Below are positions 1 to 7,738 of a stretch of DNA of 64,000 nt, in pieces (the first letter of the stretch is position 1; each line of letters begins with the position of its first letter). The position numbers and the translations under genes were made by a program. Origin of the DNA: Algoriphagus antarcticus (lineage in GTDB: Bacteria > Bacteroidota > Bacteroidia > Cytophagales > Cyclobacteriaceae); assembly GCF_002150685.1 (NCBI RefSeq), contig NZ_MSSW01000045.1:1-64000 (forward strand), in the 5' to 3' direction. The notes beneath the pieces were generated by a model. It was not told the DNA's origin. It worked only from the letters and a program-made list of their open reading frames with translations, and did not search any database.

Positions 1-30
1 CTATTGGCAAGATTCCGTATAATCACACTA
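1..30 (-). repeat. End of a MITE-like inverted-repeat element (copy A, cut by window edge)
   Basis: Bases 7-28 are the reverse complement of the terminal sequence of the elements at 11958 and 63318 (shared core GTGATTATAC followed by GGAATCTTGCCA). Only the terminal repeat is visible because the window starts here. A second, less exact copy of the same end lies at 167-190 in the same orientation. This is a direct sequence comparison; the mobile nature is inference. Confidence 0.6.
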
Positions 31-166
31 AATAATATGACTGTTCGCAATGTTGCACGTACTGTCTTGGAATCTATGGTAGAGGTTCAATTTCGGCTAA
101 TCCCCCTTTTTAAAAGAGGGCTAGTGGGATTTTTTGATGTGAACAACGTACTTAATTTGGGTACGT

Positions 167-190
167 GCAAGGATCGCGGATAATCACACT
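167..190 (-). repeat. Second copy of the element end, overlapping the stop of the DUF3891 gene
   Basis: GCAAGGATCGCGGATAATCACAC here parallels bases 7-28 with few differences. The last Val codon and TGA stop of the DUF3891 gene (184-189) lie inside the repeat, so the repeat now sets the C-terminus of that protein. Between the two ends, 50-166 has an inverted pair (TTGCACGTAC with GTACGTGCAA) and a CCCCCTTTTT/AAAAGAGGG arm, typical of small folded repeats. Confidence 0.5.
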
Positions 191-948
191 GAAGGTAAAA
201 AGGGTATAGAGATATGCCCTTTTTTCTTGAATACGAATTTCTTTTCCAGAGGACGAAGTAAATCAAGATCGTTTTTCAGCTCTTTATCTTCATTATAAAA
301 GTCTGTAGTGGTACTGTAATACTCCGCATAGAAAACCAGCTCATGTTTCGCGAAAATCCAGGGCTCAAGCTGAAATTCGCCATTGGCAAGTTGGGTCAAG
401 GAGATCTTCTCATCTCCTGTTATCGCCTCAAATTCTACAGTTTTTTTATCATTTTCGCAATCATTTTGGCATAGGGCTAGAGAAAGATCATCACAAAATC
501 TAAGAAATTGATAACACTGCTCGACTTCGTTTTTTTTCAATTCTAGGTTATGTAATATCTCATCTCTCGATTCGCCCAATTCCTTCATAAATTCTTGAAC
601 ATCTTGCTCTTCGGATTCACCATAAAGCTTTTGGAAATGGGCAGAAACCATCAATACAATGAAACTCGACTTGTATTTGGCACTCCTCGCCACGGCTTTG
701 GCTTGTTCCAAATCCACTTCTGTACGTTGACGGTAGTCAAGCGGAGCTCCTGATTCAGTAAGGTTATTTCGATCTTTCCATTTGGGCTGATCATTATCAT
801 GCTCTCCAATGCTTTCCATTCCGGCTGCCCAGTATTTTTGGATAGGCCAAAATCTATAATCCAAATTCAGGCCTATGTCCATTGCCAGCAGTGCATGTGC
901 CTTATGAAATAATATTTTCCAGCCTTTGTCTGATTCGCTAACTATCAT
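184..948 (-). CDS. DUF3891 family protein
   Basis: 254 residues. The N-terminus shows the pattern I associate with DUF3891: an MIV start, a KAHALLA stretch (16-22, with His18) and an acidic EHDNDQ motif (49-54), then a GAPLDY segment (68-72). Conserved His/Asp residues suggest a metal or active site, but no activity is known to me. No signal peptide or membrane segment. It starts 11 bases after the stop of the upstream PLP enzyme and is probably the last gene of that transcript. Its final codons overlap a repeat (167-190), so the C-terminus may have been altered by an insertion. Family call fairly sure; function unknown. Confidence 0.7.
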   Translation of the reverse strand: MIVSESDKGWKILFHKAHALLAMDIGLNLDYRFWPIQKYWAAGMESIGEHDNDQPKWKDRNNLTESGAPLDYRQRTEVDLEQAKAVARSAKYKSSFIVLMVSAHFQKLYGESEEQDVQEFMKELGESRDEILHNLELKKNEVEQCYQFLRFCDDLSLALCQNDCENDKKTVEFEAITGDEKISLTQLANGEFQLEPWIFAKHELVFYAEYYSTTTDFYNEDKELKNDLDLLRPLEKKFVFKKKGHISIPFLPSV

Positions 949-959
949 TTTGGATTTAT

Positions 960-2396
960 TTAAAGGTTTTCATCATTCTGAAAATGAGCTGAATTAATTC
1001 GGCCGTTTTCTGTACTTCGATTCCAGATCAGATTTGTTGCCAAAGGAAACAGATGAGCGCTTGATTCAAAAAAATGCATCATGTATCCTGCCGTATTGAC
1101 GAATATAACTAAGTCTCCAACTTGCGGAAGGTTCGGCAAAGCTATTTTTCGTTTTAATAGAATGTCCCGTTCCAAACAATATGCACCAGTGAAATATACT
1201 TCCACAGGTTGTTCTTCTGATTGCTCCTCTTGATATAAAACAAATGGATCAAGCAAGAAATCGGCGCTTCCACTTAGCATTTGAGTCATGTTCATTTCCA
1301 ATCCTACCAACCAATCTCCGGTGGAATCTTGCTTTCGAAAGGCTACTTTAGCTACAGTCACCCCAACTTGATCGAGCATGGAGCGGCCAGGCTCCATTCT
1401 GATTTCTATCGAAAGGTTGTTGGACACTTCCGCCAAATTCTCACTAGAATGAATTTTGTAAGATAGAATTTCCCTAAGAAAATCACCTTTTGAGACAGCG
1501 TTCCAGAATGGATATGTTTTTAATTCTCCATGTAAATCACCATTCACAGCTTCAAACCCAAGCCCTTGGTTTCCATATGTAATCGGGTCAACTTTTCTGC
1601 TGACCGCTTTGCGAAGCTGTTGGTGAAAATATTCCCATTCAGTTTCATACTTTAAGTAATTCATTAGAATTCCTCCTCCTATGTCAATGAATTCAGTTTT
1701 CATTCCCTTCTTGGAAAGAAGCTGAGAAAATGCAAGACACTGAGTCAAAGCATAACTCCTCTCCTCTATGGAATAGCCGTTTAAGTGAAAATGCAAACCT
1801 TTATATTCCAAATAATTAAACTTTTCTGACCCGAGAAAATTAGCACTGATGAAATCGTCAATGTCTAGTAGATCGAATCCGAATCTGCTGTACAGCTTTT
1901 TCTCATTCACAAAGAAGCCACTTACCCGAAAACCAATTTTTGCTTTCTTATCCTGTGCGCTGGCAACTGCTTGTACTAGGGCACATTCATCTTCATTATC
2001 CAAGATAAGCAGGCTGCCATTTTGTATGGCTTTTTCTACCAACTTTCTGTTTTTTACAGCAGCTGTTACAATCAAATCTGAGGGTGGGATACCCATATCC
2101 AGACACTGAGCGTATTCTTGATAGCTAGCTGTGTCTATTCCCATTCCTAGAGCGTGAGCTTTTTGAACGACACCTTTGGTTTTGTTGGCTTTTCTGGCAA
2201 AGAAGATTTTATATTTCAGTCCAAACTCTTCAAAAACTTTACGATAAGAGTTGAAATTATACGCCATAGCATCTGTTTGATGGATATTGATCGGCGAGCC
2301 ATGCTTTGCTAAGAGTTCGTTCAATACGGTTTTTTCTTCCATGAGCTCCTGCATCCATGCAGAAGTGATAGGAGTCAATGTAGGTAGAGTGGACAT
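960..2396 (-). CDS. Fold-type III PLP-dependent decarboxylase-like protein (Y4yA/LysA-like)
   Basis: 478 residues with the alanine-racemase/DAP-decarboxylase layout: a TIM barrel with the probable PLP lysine K69 in FFARKANK (65-72), HLNGYS (204-209), the phosphate-binding IDIGGGI (237-243), EPGRS (335-339) and a C-terminal barrel with C407-E409-D411, the position where decarboxylases of this fold carry a catalytic Cys. It probably decarboxylates a diamino acid or an amino-acid conjugate. It is longer than typical LysA (about 420) and resembles what databases call the Y4yA family. The start ATG overlaps the stop of the preceding gene (TGATG), implying translational coupling. The neighbouring SbnA-like gene points to specialised metabolism rather than lysine synthesis. 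Exact substrate unknown. Confidence 0.8.
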   Translation of the reverse strand: MSTLPTLTPITSAWMQELMEEKTVLNELLAKHGSPINIHQTDAMAYNFNSYRKVFEEFGLKYKIFFARKANKTKGVVQKAHALGMGIDTASYQEYAQCLDMGIPPSDLIVTAAVKNRKLVEKAIQNGSLLILDNEDECALVQAVASAQDKKAKIGFRVSGFFVNEKKLYSRFGFDLLDIDDFISANFLGSEKFNYLEYKGLHFHLNGYSIEERSYALTQCLAFSQLLSKKGMKTEFIDIGGGILMNYLKYETEWEYFHQQLRKAVSRKVDPITYGNQGLGFEAVNGDLHGELKTYPFWNAVSKGDFLREILSYKIHSSENLAEVSNNLSIEIRMEPGRSMLDQVGVTVAKVAFRKQDSTGDWLVGLEMNMTQMLSGSADFLLDPFVLYQEEQSEEQPVEVYFTGAYCLERDILLKRKIALPNLPQVGDLVIFVNTAGYMMHFFESSAHLFPLATNLIWNRSTENGRINSAHFQNDENL

Positions 2397-4210
2397 CAGT
2401 AAGTGTTAGAGGTAAATTGGGATTCTGGCTTCATATTGAGACAGTGTTCTGCCAGATCCCGCGCCCAGCCGCTGACGAAATCATTTCTTTTTCTGGAAAG
2501 TGTGTCATTATCATACGTGAGGCCTTCCGTTGGCGTGCCTGCGAAGGTGATTGATTCGTTGTCAAAGCCTGTATCATCAAGAGGATGTCCTTTTTCATTG
2601 ATAGTCAGGCATCCTGGTCTGAAATCAAGACGCCCTTCCAGCCGGTTCACATAAGGCGTGATAAGCTCTTTTTCAAGCAAATTTCCATAAAATTCCCCTG
2701 GACAGCGGTGCAGTTGGATTTTAGGAATTCGTGCATCCACTAAATAATCGACGTGGATTTCCTCTTTCCCATGTATGAAAAGTGAATACTTTGTTGACTG
2801 TGTGATCTCTGGGTTATGTGAAAATGAGAAATCAATCAATCCGGCCTTTGCGATAGCTTCTATTTTTTTCATGTTTTCAATAGGAGGTCCATATGAAATC
2901 CTATTCAGATGTCCCGCATATTTTTCGAGGAAAACTTTTTGGGATTGGGGTTTCAGCCCACCAAATTTATAAAGCTTATTGAAGAATTCGCTGAGATGCC
3001 TCCAAAGGTCAGCGGTCGCAGCAGAAGCACTTTTCTCCACTCCAATTTCCGCTTCGAGAATATTTTTATGGATTGCTTCCCGTGTGCTCTTATTTAATTC
3101 TTTTCCAGAAACTGGTTCTGCAAGAAAGCTGTGAAAATCAAATTTTTCAGTTGCAGGATAATGCTCGTGAAAGCTCTCTATTTGGGATTCTACTTCAGTG
3201 AAATCCCTTGAGAGTTTAAGTTCAGACCCTTTTTCATTAAACTTTCTGGAATAAAAAACAGCTGTAAACTCCTGTTCAATAAACGGTAAAATCTGTCTCT
3301 CAAAATCGAATTTGCCATCTAAAGGCTCTATAAATTCAAAGGATTCCTCTCGGAAATAATATGGTATATGAGTGGGGGTATCGAATGTGTTTCCCCGTGG
3401 AAACATCATCAAACCTGACTTCGAGAACGGATATATTATTTCCGGCTCCAGACCTGATTTGATGTAGGAAAGACTTCCATTTTCTTCCTTTTCGAATTTC
3501 CCTTTCTTTCCTTCTGTCAAAGCCAAAACAGCATCAATGAAGGTTAATCCCATTCCCTTTATGGCTACTTTATTGCCTGCGGGGATATTACCTAGGCGTT
3601 GAGCTACTGGATAGATGAAATCAACATAATTATCCTGGGAAAGCGATTCAGAGTCGTTGACACAGGGATGTCCTGTAGCAATCAGAATGTTTTGGAAGCC
3701 GTGGACTTCTTTTGCAAATCCAATAGATGAGTCCCTATAAAAGATTTTATAATCATCTCCATTCTTTGCAATATCTACTACATCACCTACATGCTTTAGG
3801 ATAGATACTTCATCTGGACAGGCATGAAGAAGCTCTTCAAAACCCTCAGAAAGATATCTGCCTACCGTGGCACGGGACGAAAACGTATAAGCATTGGCAG
3901 TAGGGAATTCTTCCTGCTGATCAATTAACCATTCTACATAGGACTTTGGGTGAGGAACTGCCGGCTTTGGCTTTTGATCTGGCCACATATTGATGTGGCC
4001 ATTGACGTAATTCATCAACAAATAGGAAGGCTGGGCTGGATTGTAAATATCTCCTGCACCGAAGGAATCTGATTTGTTGAACAGATGGATTTCGATGGGG
4101 GCTGGAATCTCTACTTGGGCTAAATTGGCGAGCAAGCGCTCCAGGCCATAAAGCCCTTTTGGCCCTAGTCCCACTATCGCAATTTTTTTTATATATGGCT
4201 CTTCAATCAT
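2396..4210 (-). CDS. FAD/NAD(P)-binding protein (NAD_binding_9-like)
   Basis: 604 residues from the ATG at 4210. I prefer this start to one 150 bases upstream, which would overlap the preceding gene by 116 bases and add a basic, non-conserved tail; the dinucleotide fold begins straight after (IAIVGLGPKG, 10-19). A second nucleotide-binding stretch contains IATGHP, as in flavin monooxygenases and the HI0933/NAD_binding_9 family. No signal peptide. It lies 34 bases after the SbnA-like gene and overlaps the decarboxylase-like gene at TGATG, so the three are almost certainly co-transcribed. A redox step (hydroxylation or oxidation of the amino-acid intermediate) is inference. It is not an SbnB-type dehydrogenase. 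Confidence 0.75.
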   Translation of the reverse strand: MIEEPYIKKIAIVGLGPKGLYGLERLLANLAQVEIPAPIEIHLFNKSDSFGAGDIYNPAQPSYLLMNYVNGHINMWPDQKPKPAVPHPKSYVEWLIDQQEEFPTANAYTFSSRATVGRYLSEGFEELLHACPDEVSILKHVGDVVDIAKNGDDYKIFYRDSSIGFAKEVHGFQNILIATGHPCVNDSESLSQDNYVDFIYPVAQRLGNIPAGNKVAIKGMGLTFIDAVLALTEGKKGKFEKEENGSLSYIKSGLEPEIIYPFSKSGLMMFPRGNTFDTPTHIPYYFREESFEFIEPLDGKFDFERQILPFIEQEFTAVFYSRKFNEKGSELKLSRDFTEVESQIESFHEHYPATEKFDFHSFLAEPVSGKELNKSTREAIHKNILEAEIGVEKSASAATADLWRHLSEFFNKLYKFGGLKPQSQKVFLEKYAGHLNRISYGPPIENMKKIEAIAKAGLIDFSFSHNPEITQSTKYSLFIHGKEEIHVDYLVDARIPKIQLHRCPGEFYGNLLEKELITPYVNRLEGRLDFRPGCLTINEKGHPLDDTGFDNESITFAGTPTEGLTYDNDTLSRKRNDFVSGWARDLAEHCLNMKPESQFTSNTY

Positions 4211-4244
4211 TTGATCTTTTTTTTTGCAGCTAAAATGAAAATGT

Positions 4245-5228
4245 TTAAACGAGGACTTTTTCAAGGTTCGTAATATTCTCCTCAACCCAGTCCTCATTAT
4301 AAATCGTATCGAGATATCGCTCTCCACGGTCACACAAAATAATAACGACGGTAGCTCCACTTGGCAGTGTGGGAGCTAATTTTTTTACTGCATAGGTAAC
4401 CGCACCTGAAGAACCCCCACAAAGTATCGCTTCAGTATTTAGAAGTCCATGACAACCCTTGACGCATTCTTCGTCAGTGACATGAACCACATCAAAAATG
4501 GATTCTCTTTTCAGGAATTGAGATTTTCTGCCAGCTCCATGTCCGGGAATTTTTCGTTCGCCAGGTGGGGTTCCGAAAATAACACTACCCACCGCATCCA
4601 CGGCGATAACTTTGGTTTTCAACTTATTCATTTTTATGTATTCTGCGCAGCCCATAAGTGTCCCGCAAGTACTAGTAGCTGCAAAAAGGTAGTCAGGAGC
4701 GCTTCCAAGATCTTTTACAATTTCATGCATGGTCTGCTTGTGAGCTGCCGGGTTTTGGGGATTTCCGTATTGATTGGGCCAGAAGCTTCTCGGATTGGTA
4801 TCCAGTATCTCCTGAACTTTATCCAGTCGAGCTTGCAAGAAGCCCCCTTCCTTAGCAGGGAGATGTACAAAATTGACTTTGCCACCATAGGCTCTTATAA
4901 TCTTAATATTCTGCTTATTGACCATAGGATCTACTACTACTTCAAGACTTAGCCCGAAATATTTACAAGTTTGGGCTAGACCTATGGCCATATTTCCGGA
5001 ACTGGATTCTACTACTGTATCTCCTTTTTTCAATTTCCCATTTTCCATCGCATCAGTGATCAATTGTAGCGCCGTTCGGTCTTTAATACTTCCCCCAGGA
5101 TTGAACGACTCCATTTTTGCAAAAATCCTTAGTTGACTGTCTGGATTTACTCTATTTAGTCTGATTAGAGGAGTGCGGCCAACGGTATCCAAAATCCTGG
5201 AAAAGTAAGGTTGATGTGAGTTAGTCAT
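4245..5228 (-). CDS. sbnA: SbnA-like PLP synthase (cysteine synthase superfamily)
   Basis: 327 residues, fold-type II PLP enzyme: PLP lysine K49 in NPGGSIKDR (43-51), SSSGN (75-79), STCGT phosphate loop (186-190) and CGGSSGA (270-276). Beyond the generic O-acetylserine sulfhydrylase motifs, DAVGSVIFG (211-219), PGHGAGR (228-234) and DRGERYLDTIY (300-310) match Staphylococcus aureus SbnA as I remember it. SbnA makes N-(1-amino-1-carboxyethyl)-glutamate from O-phosphoserine and glutamate on the way to 2,3-diaminopropionate. First gene of a four-gene minus-strand run. The usual partner SbnB is absent, so the product here may differ. A cysteine synthase role is less likely given these motifs. Confidence 0.8.
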   Translation of the reverse strand: MTNSHQPYFSRILDTVGRTPLIRLNRVNPDSQLRIFAKMESFNPGGSIKDRTALQLITDAMENGKLKKGDTVVESSSGNMAIGLAQTCKYFGLSLEVVVDPMVNKQNIKIIRAYGGKVNFVHLPAKEGGFLQARLDKVQEILDTNPRSFWPNQYGNPQNPAAHKQTMHEIVKDLGSAPDYLFAATSTCGTLMGCAEYIKMNKLKTKVIAVDAVGSVIFGTPPGERKIPGHGAGRKSQFLKRESIFDVVHVTDEECVKGCHGLLNTEAILCGGSSGAVTYAVKKLAPTLPSGATVVIILCDRGERYLDTIYNEDWVEENITNLEKVLV

Positions 5229-5281
5229 ATTTAATTAGTATATATTTTTAGAAATAGAAACATATCTTGTCATTAGGGTGA

Positions 5282-5662
5282 TTAGGCCATGACATGTTTA
5301 AGTTCCTCTATGCATTTGTTACAGGAAGCAGCACAATTTTGACAATTCTCAGTACTATGCTTTTCGCATTCTGCTGCGCATTCTGCACAATCGTCTGCAC
5401 AGGCATGCGTCATTTTACCTCTGTCTAGTTGGGCAGATTCACACGCTTCTAGACAATCCGCAAATGGATCCATACAGGGCTTACAAAACACTATACACTT
5501 CTCTAGTCCAGTTAGATTCTTTTGAGATTCAATAAGAGTATGTAATTCCTTGATACTTCGTTCAAGTGCATAGTTACAATCGCTTTTTAAAGAGATTAAA
5601 TTGTTCAATACTTTCAAGATTAATTCTCTCAGCAAAAACCAAATACTTAGCCATTCTATCAT
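5282..5662 (-). CDS. Cysteine-rich four-helix copper-binding-like protein (DUF326/Csp-like)
   Basis: 126 residues if the ATG at 5662 is used; an upstream ATG at 5719 would add 19 residues that look unrelated. The C-terminal half carries 13 of the 14 cysteines in spacings such as CxxC, CxxxC and CxxCxxxC (for example CADDCAEC and CQNCAASCNKC), the pattern of DUF326/copper-storage Csp proteins, where helices line a core with Cys thiolates binding many Cu(I) ions. No signal peptide is evident, suggesting a cytosolic form. The N-terminal third is hydrophobic and lacks cysteines, unlike standard members, so start and fold there are uncertain. No copper exporter or chaperone gene is adjacent. Confidence 0.65.
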   Translation of the reverse strand: MIEWLSIWFLLRELILKVLNNLISLKSDCNYALERSIKELHTLIESQKNLTGLEKCIVFCKPCMDPFADCLEACESAQLDRGKMTHACADDCAECAAECEKHSTENCQNCAASCNKCIEELKHVMA

Positions 5663-5719
5663 AAAAAGCGGTTTTCCTGCATGAACCCTTTCATGGACGT
5701 AACTATGTAGTAGAAGCAA

Positions 5720-6425
5720 AAGGAATGTTTTATTTTTCAGGGAAAAAAATTCTCATTCTGTAGAAGACAAACCTACATTTCACACCCCGGAAAATGTAAA
5801 GACTTTCTGTTTCCAGTTTTGAGCTATTCCCAGTTCATCAAATAGAATCTAAGCAAAGGAATATTTAACCAGTATATTCAAAAATCAGTTTTCACAGTGA
5901 AAAGAAAAAAGAGAGAAGGTAGAGCAAACTGAATGAAATCTAATTTTGCTTAATAGAAAATATCAATTGAAATTCTGTCTTATTAATTTGTTGAGATAGT
6001 CAAATATTTTTCCACAATGCGTCTCCATAATTTTTTTACTTTGCGCTGCAATATGTTCATTCCTGCATACTGAGACTGCTTTTTTAATAGCTGAATATGA
6101 TAAATGTCAGATACGATCAGGAAGTGGATGCTGATCTGCTTCTTCAAATGCCATAACAACTGGGAGTAAAACTGGGAACAGTAAGGTGAAAATTAGGCCT
6201 TATGTGATCTGCTTTTGTGAGGTATTGTAAAACAATTTTCTGAGCTATTAATGATTTCATCAGCCTCGTTCTGGGATAAAAATTTCCCAATAAATTTAAC
6301 ATTACAAGTGTTTATCAAGAAAAATAGACTTAAAAATCAGTATCAAAGGAAATGATGCGGTGGCACAAAGATTGAATTAAGCAGAACCATTCTAGTATTT
6401 TCAACAATAACCATTTTAAAAAATT
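5720..6425. other. AT-rich intergenic stretch, nothing recognised
   Basis: About 700 bases between the Cys-rich gene and the micropeptide gene. I found no open frame with family resemblance, no RNA gene and no clear terminator. Low GC and frequent stops in all frames suggest regulatory or decayed sequence. Confidence 0.5.
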
Positions 6426-6578
6426 ATGAAGTATTTATTATACATTATTGCAGTTATTTTATTGATAGGATGGGCGATATCAGTATTTATTTATAGTGTC
6501 GCAGGTCTTATACACATACTTTTGGTACTCGCGGTGATTGCTATTGCTTTCAAGCTATTTACTGGGCGGAATGATTAA
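6426..6578 (+). CDS. lmo0937-family small membrane protein
   Basis: 50 residues. It starts MKYLLYIIAV and has two hydrophobic segments (3-23 and 27-44) around a short polar turn, with the conserved HILLVLAVI stretch (30-38) and a polar end (GRND). This matches the widespread lmo0937/DUF5670 micropeptides, which are inner-membrane proteins of unknown function often linked to stress or envelope genes. It stands alone in a gene-poor stretch upstream of ku. Confidence 0.8.
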   Translation: MKYLLYIIAVILLIGWAISVFIYSVAGLIHILLVLAVIAIAFKLFTGRND

Positions 6579-6823
6579 ATGCTTTAAATACTAATAAAAG
6601 TATTTTTAACTTGATTATAAAATCCTTTTTAGGTAAACCAGTAATACTTATTTATTTTTTGATCCACAAAAATCAATGTAATCACCATTAAAAAAACATC
6701 CATTTCGCGATTAAAATGTTCATGGTTAGATTGTTTGGTTTCCTTTTGGCATTCAAATAGCAAGTAGGAATTTTAGACTAATTTACTCATGAAAAAGCAT
6801 TGGATATCAGTTACGTTCTGATC

Positions 6824-6955
6824 ATGATAGATGGAACAGTTGAAAGACTTTTACTAAGCTTCATGATAACAAATGTCAAAAAGCCATTCTTCCTTCAGGC
6901 TATGCGAACACTAGCAGAGCATGAATTGAAGATTTTAAAAAACGATAAATTCTAA
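6824..6955 (+). CDS. Possible 43-residue ORF upstream of ku
   Basis: ATG at 6824 to TAA at 6953-6955, 12 bases before the ku ATG. The product is basic and starts MIDGTVERLLL; I recognise no family. The spacing would suit a leader ORF of the ku-ligD operon, but an ORF this short can occur by chance and there is no ribosome-binding site to support it. Low confidence. Confidence 0.25.
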   Translation: MIDGTVERLLLSFMITNVKKPFFLQAMRTLAEHELKILKNDKF

Positions 6956-6967
6956 ACTTAAGAACTC

Positions 6968-7738
6968 ATGAAATCAATCTGGAATGGCACATTAGGTTTT
7001 GGTCTGGTAAATATCCCAATCAAAATGTATTCAGCTTCTGAAGACCGGAAAATTGATTTGGATATGCTCGATTCGAAAGATCATGAACGGATCCGCTATC
7101 AACGAATCAATGAGAAATCAGGTAAGGAAGTGGAATGGAAGAACATCGTAAAAGGATTTAAAATCGACGATAAATATATCATTTTGGAGGATGAGGACTT
7201 TGAGCAGGCAAATGCCAAAAAGTCTAAAATCGTGGAAATCGAAGCATTTGTAGAAGAAGTGCAGGTAGCTGATATGCTTTTCAAAAAGCCCTATTTTCTC
7301 GAGCCACAGAAGGAAGGTGGCAAAGCTTATAATCTACTTCGAGATGCGCTGAAGAAAACCAAGAAATTGGGCTTAGCTACTTTTGTAATGCGTCAGAAAG
7401 AGAATCTTTGCCTCATCGGAGTCCACAAAGATGTGTTGGTTCTGCATGTGATCCGCTTTTCGGATGAAATACGAAACCCTTCTGATCTTAAGATTTCCAG
7501 TTCCAAAGCCACCAAAAAAGAAGTGGAGATGGCGGAGACTTTGATCAAGCAATACAGTGAAAAGTTTGACCTCTCCAAGTATAAGGATCAGTATAATGAG
7601 CAGCTGATGAAGGTGATCAAAGCAAAATCAAAAGGCAAAAAAGCAGTAATCAAGAAATTTGAGCCGGAAAATACTCCTTCAAAGAATCTAATGGCGCAGC
7701 TAAAAGCTAGTTTGGAAAAGCGTAAAAAAGCCTCCTGA
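6968..7738 (+). CDS. ku: Ku protein for non-homologous end joining
   Basis: 256 residues, normal length for bacterial Ku. It begins MKSIWNGTLGFGLVNIPIKM, the hallmark start of the family, followed by the beta-barrel ring region (IRYQRINEKSGKEVEW) and a lysine-rich C-terminal tail as in other bacterial Ku proteins. Ku homodimers thread onto double-strand break ends and recruit LigD. The stop codon overlaps the ligD start (TGATG), giving the classical two-gene operon with translational coupling. No sporulation or desiccation genes are adjacent. Confidence 0.97.
   Translation: MKSIWNGTLGFGLVNIPIKMYSASEDRKIDLDMLDSKDHERIRYQRINEKSGKEVEWKNIVKGFKIDDKYIILEDEDFEQANAKKSKIVEIEAFVEEVQVADMLFKKPYFLEPQKEGGKAYNLLRDALKKTKKLGLATFVMRQKENLCLIGVHKDVLVLHVIRFSDEIRNPSDLKISSSKATKKEVEMAETLIKQYSEKFDLSKYKDQYNEQLMKVIKAKSKGKKAVIKKFEPENTPSKNLMAQLKASLEKRKKAS

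Noticed and set aside
4211-4360. N-terminal extension of the FAD/NAD(P) protein
   Set aside because: It would overlap the SbnA-like gene by 116 bases and has no conserved features; the ATG at 4210 is preferred.
4449-4952. 167-codon plus-strand frame opposite the SbnA-like gene
   Set aside because: Antisense to an enzyme gene with all motifs present.
5720-6425. Possible small RNA or tRNA in the gene-poor stretch
   Set aside because: No cloverleaf, conserved motif or terminator found.
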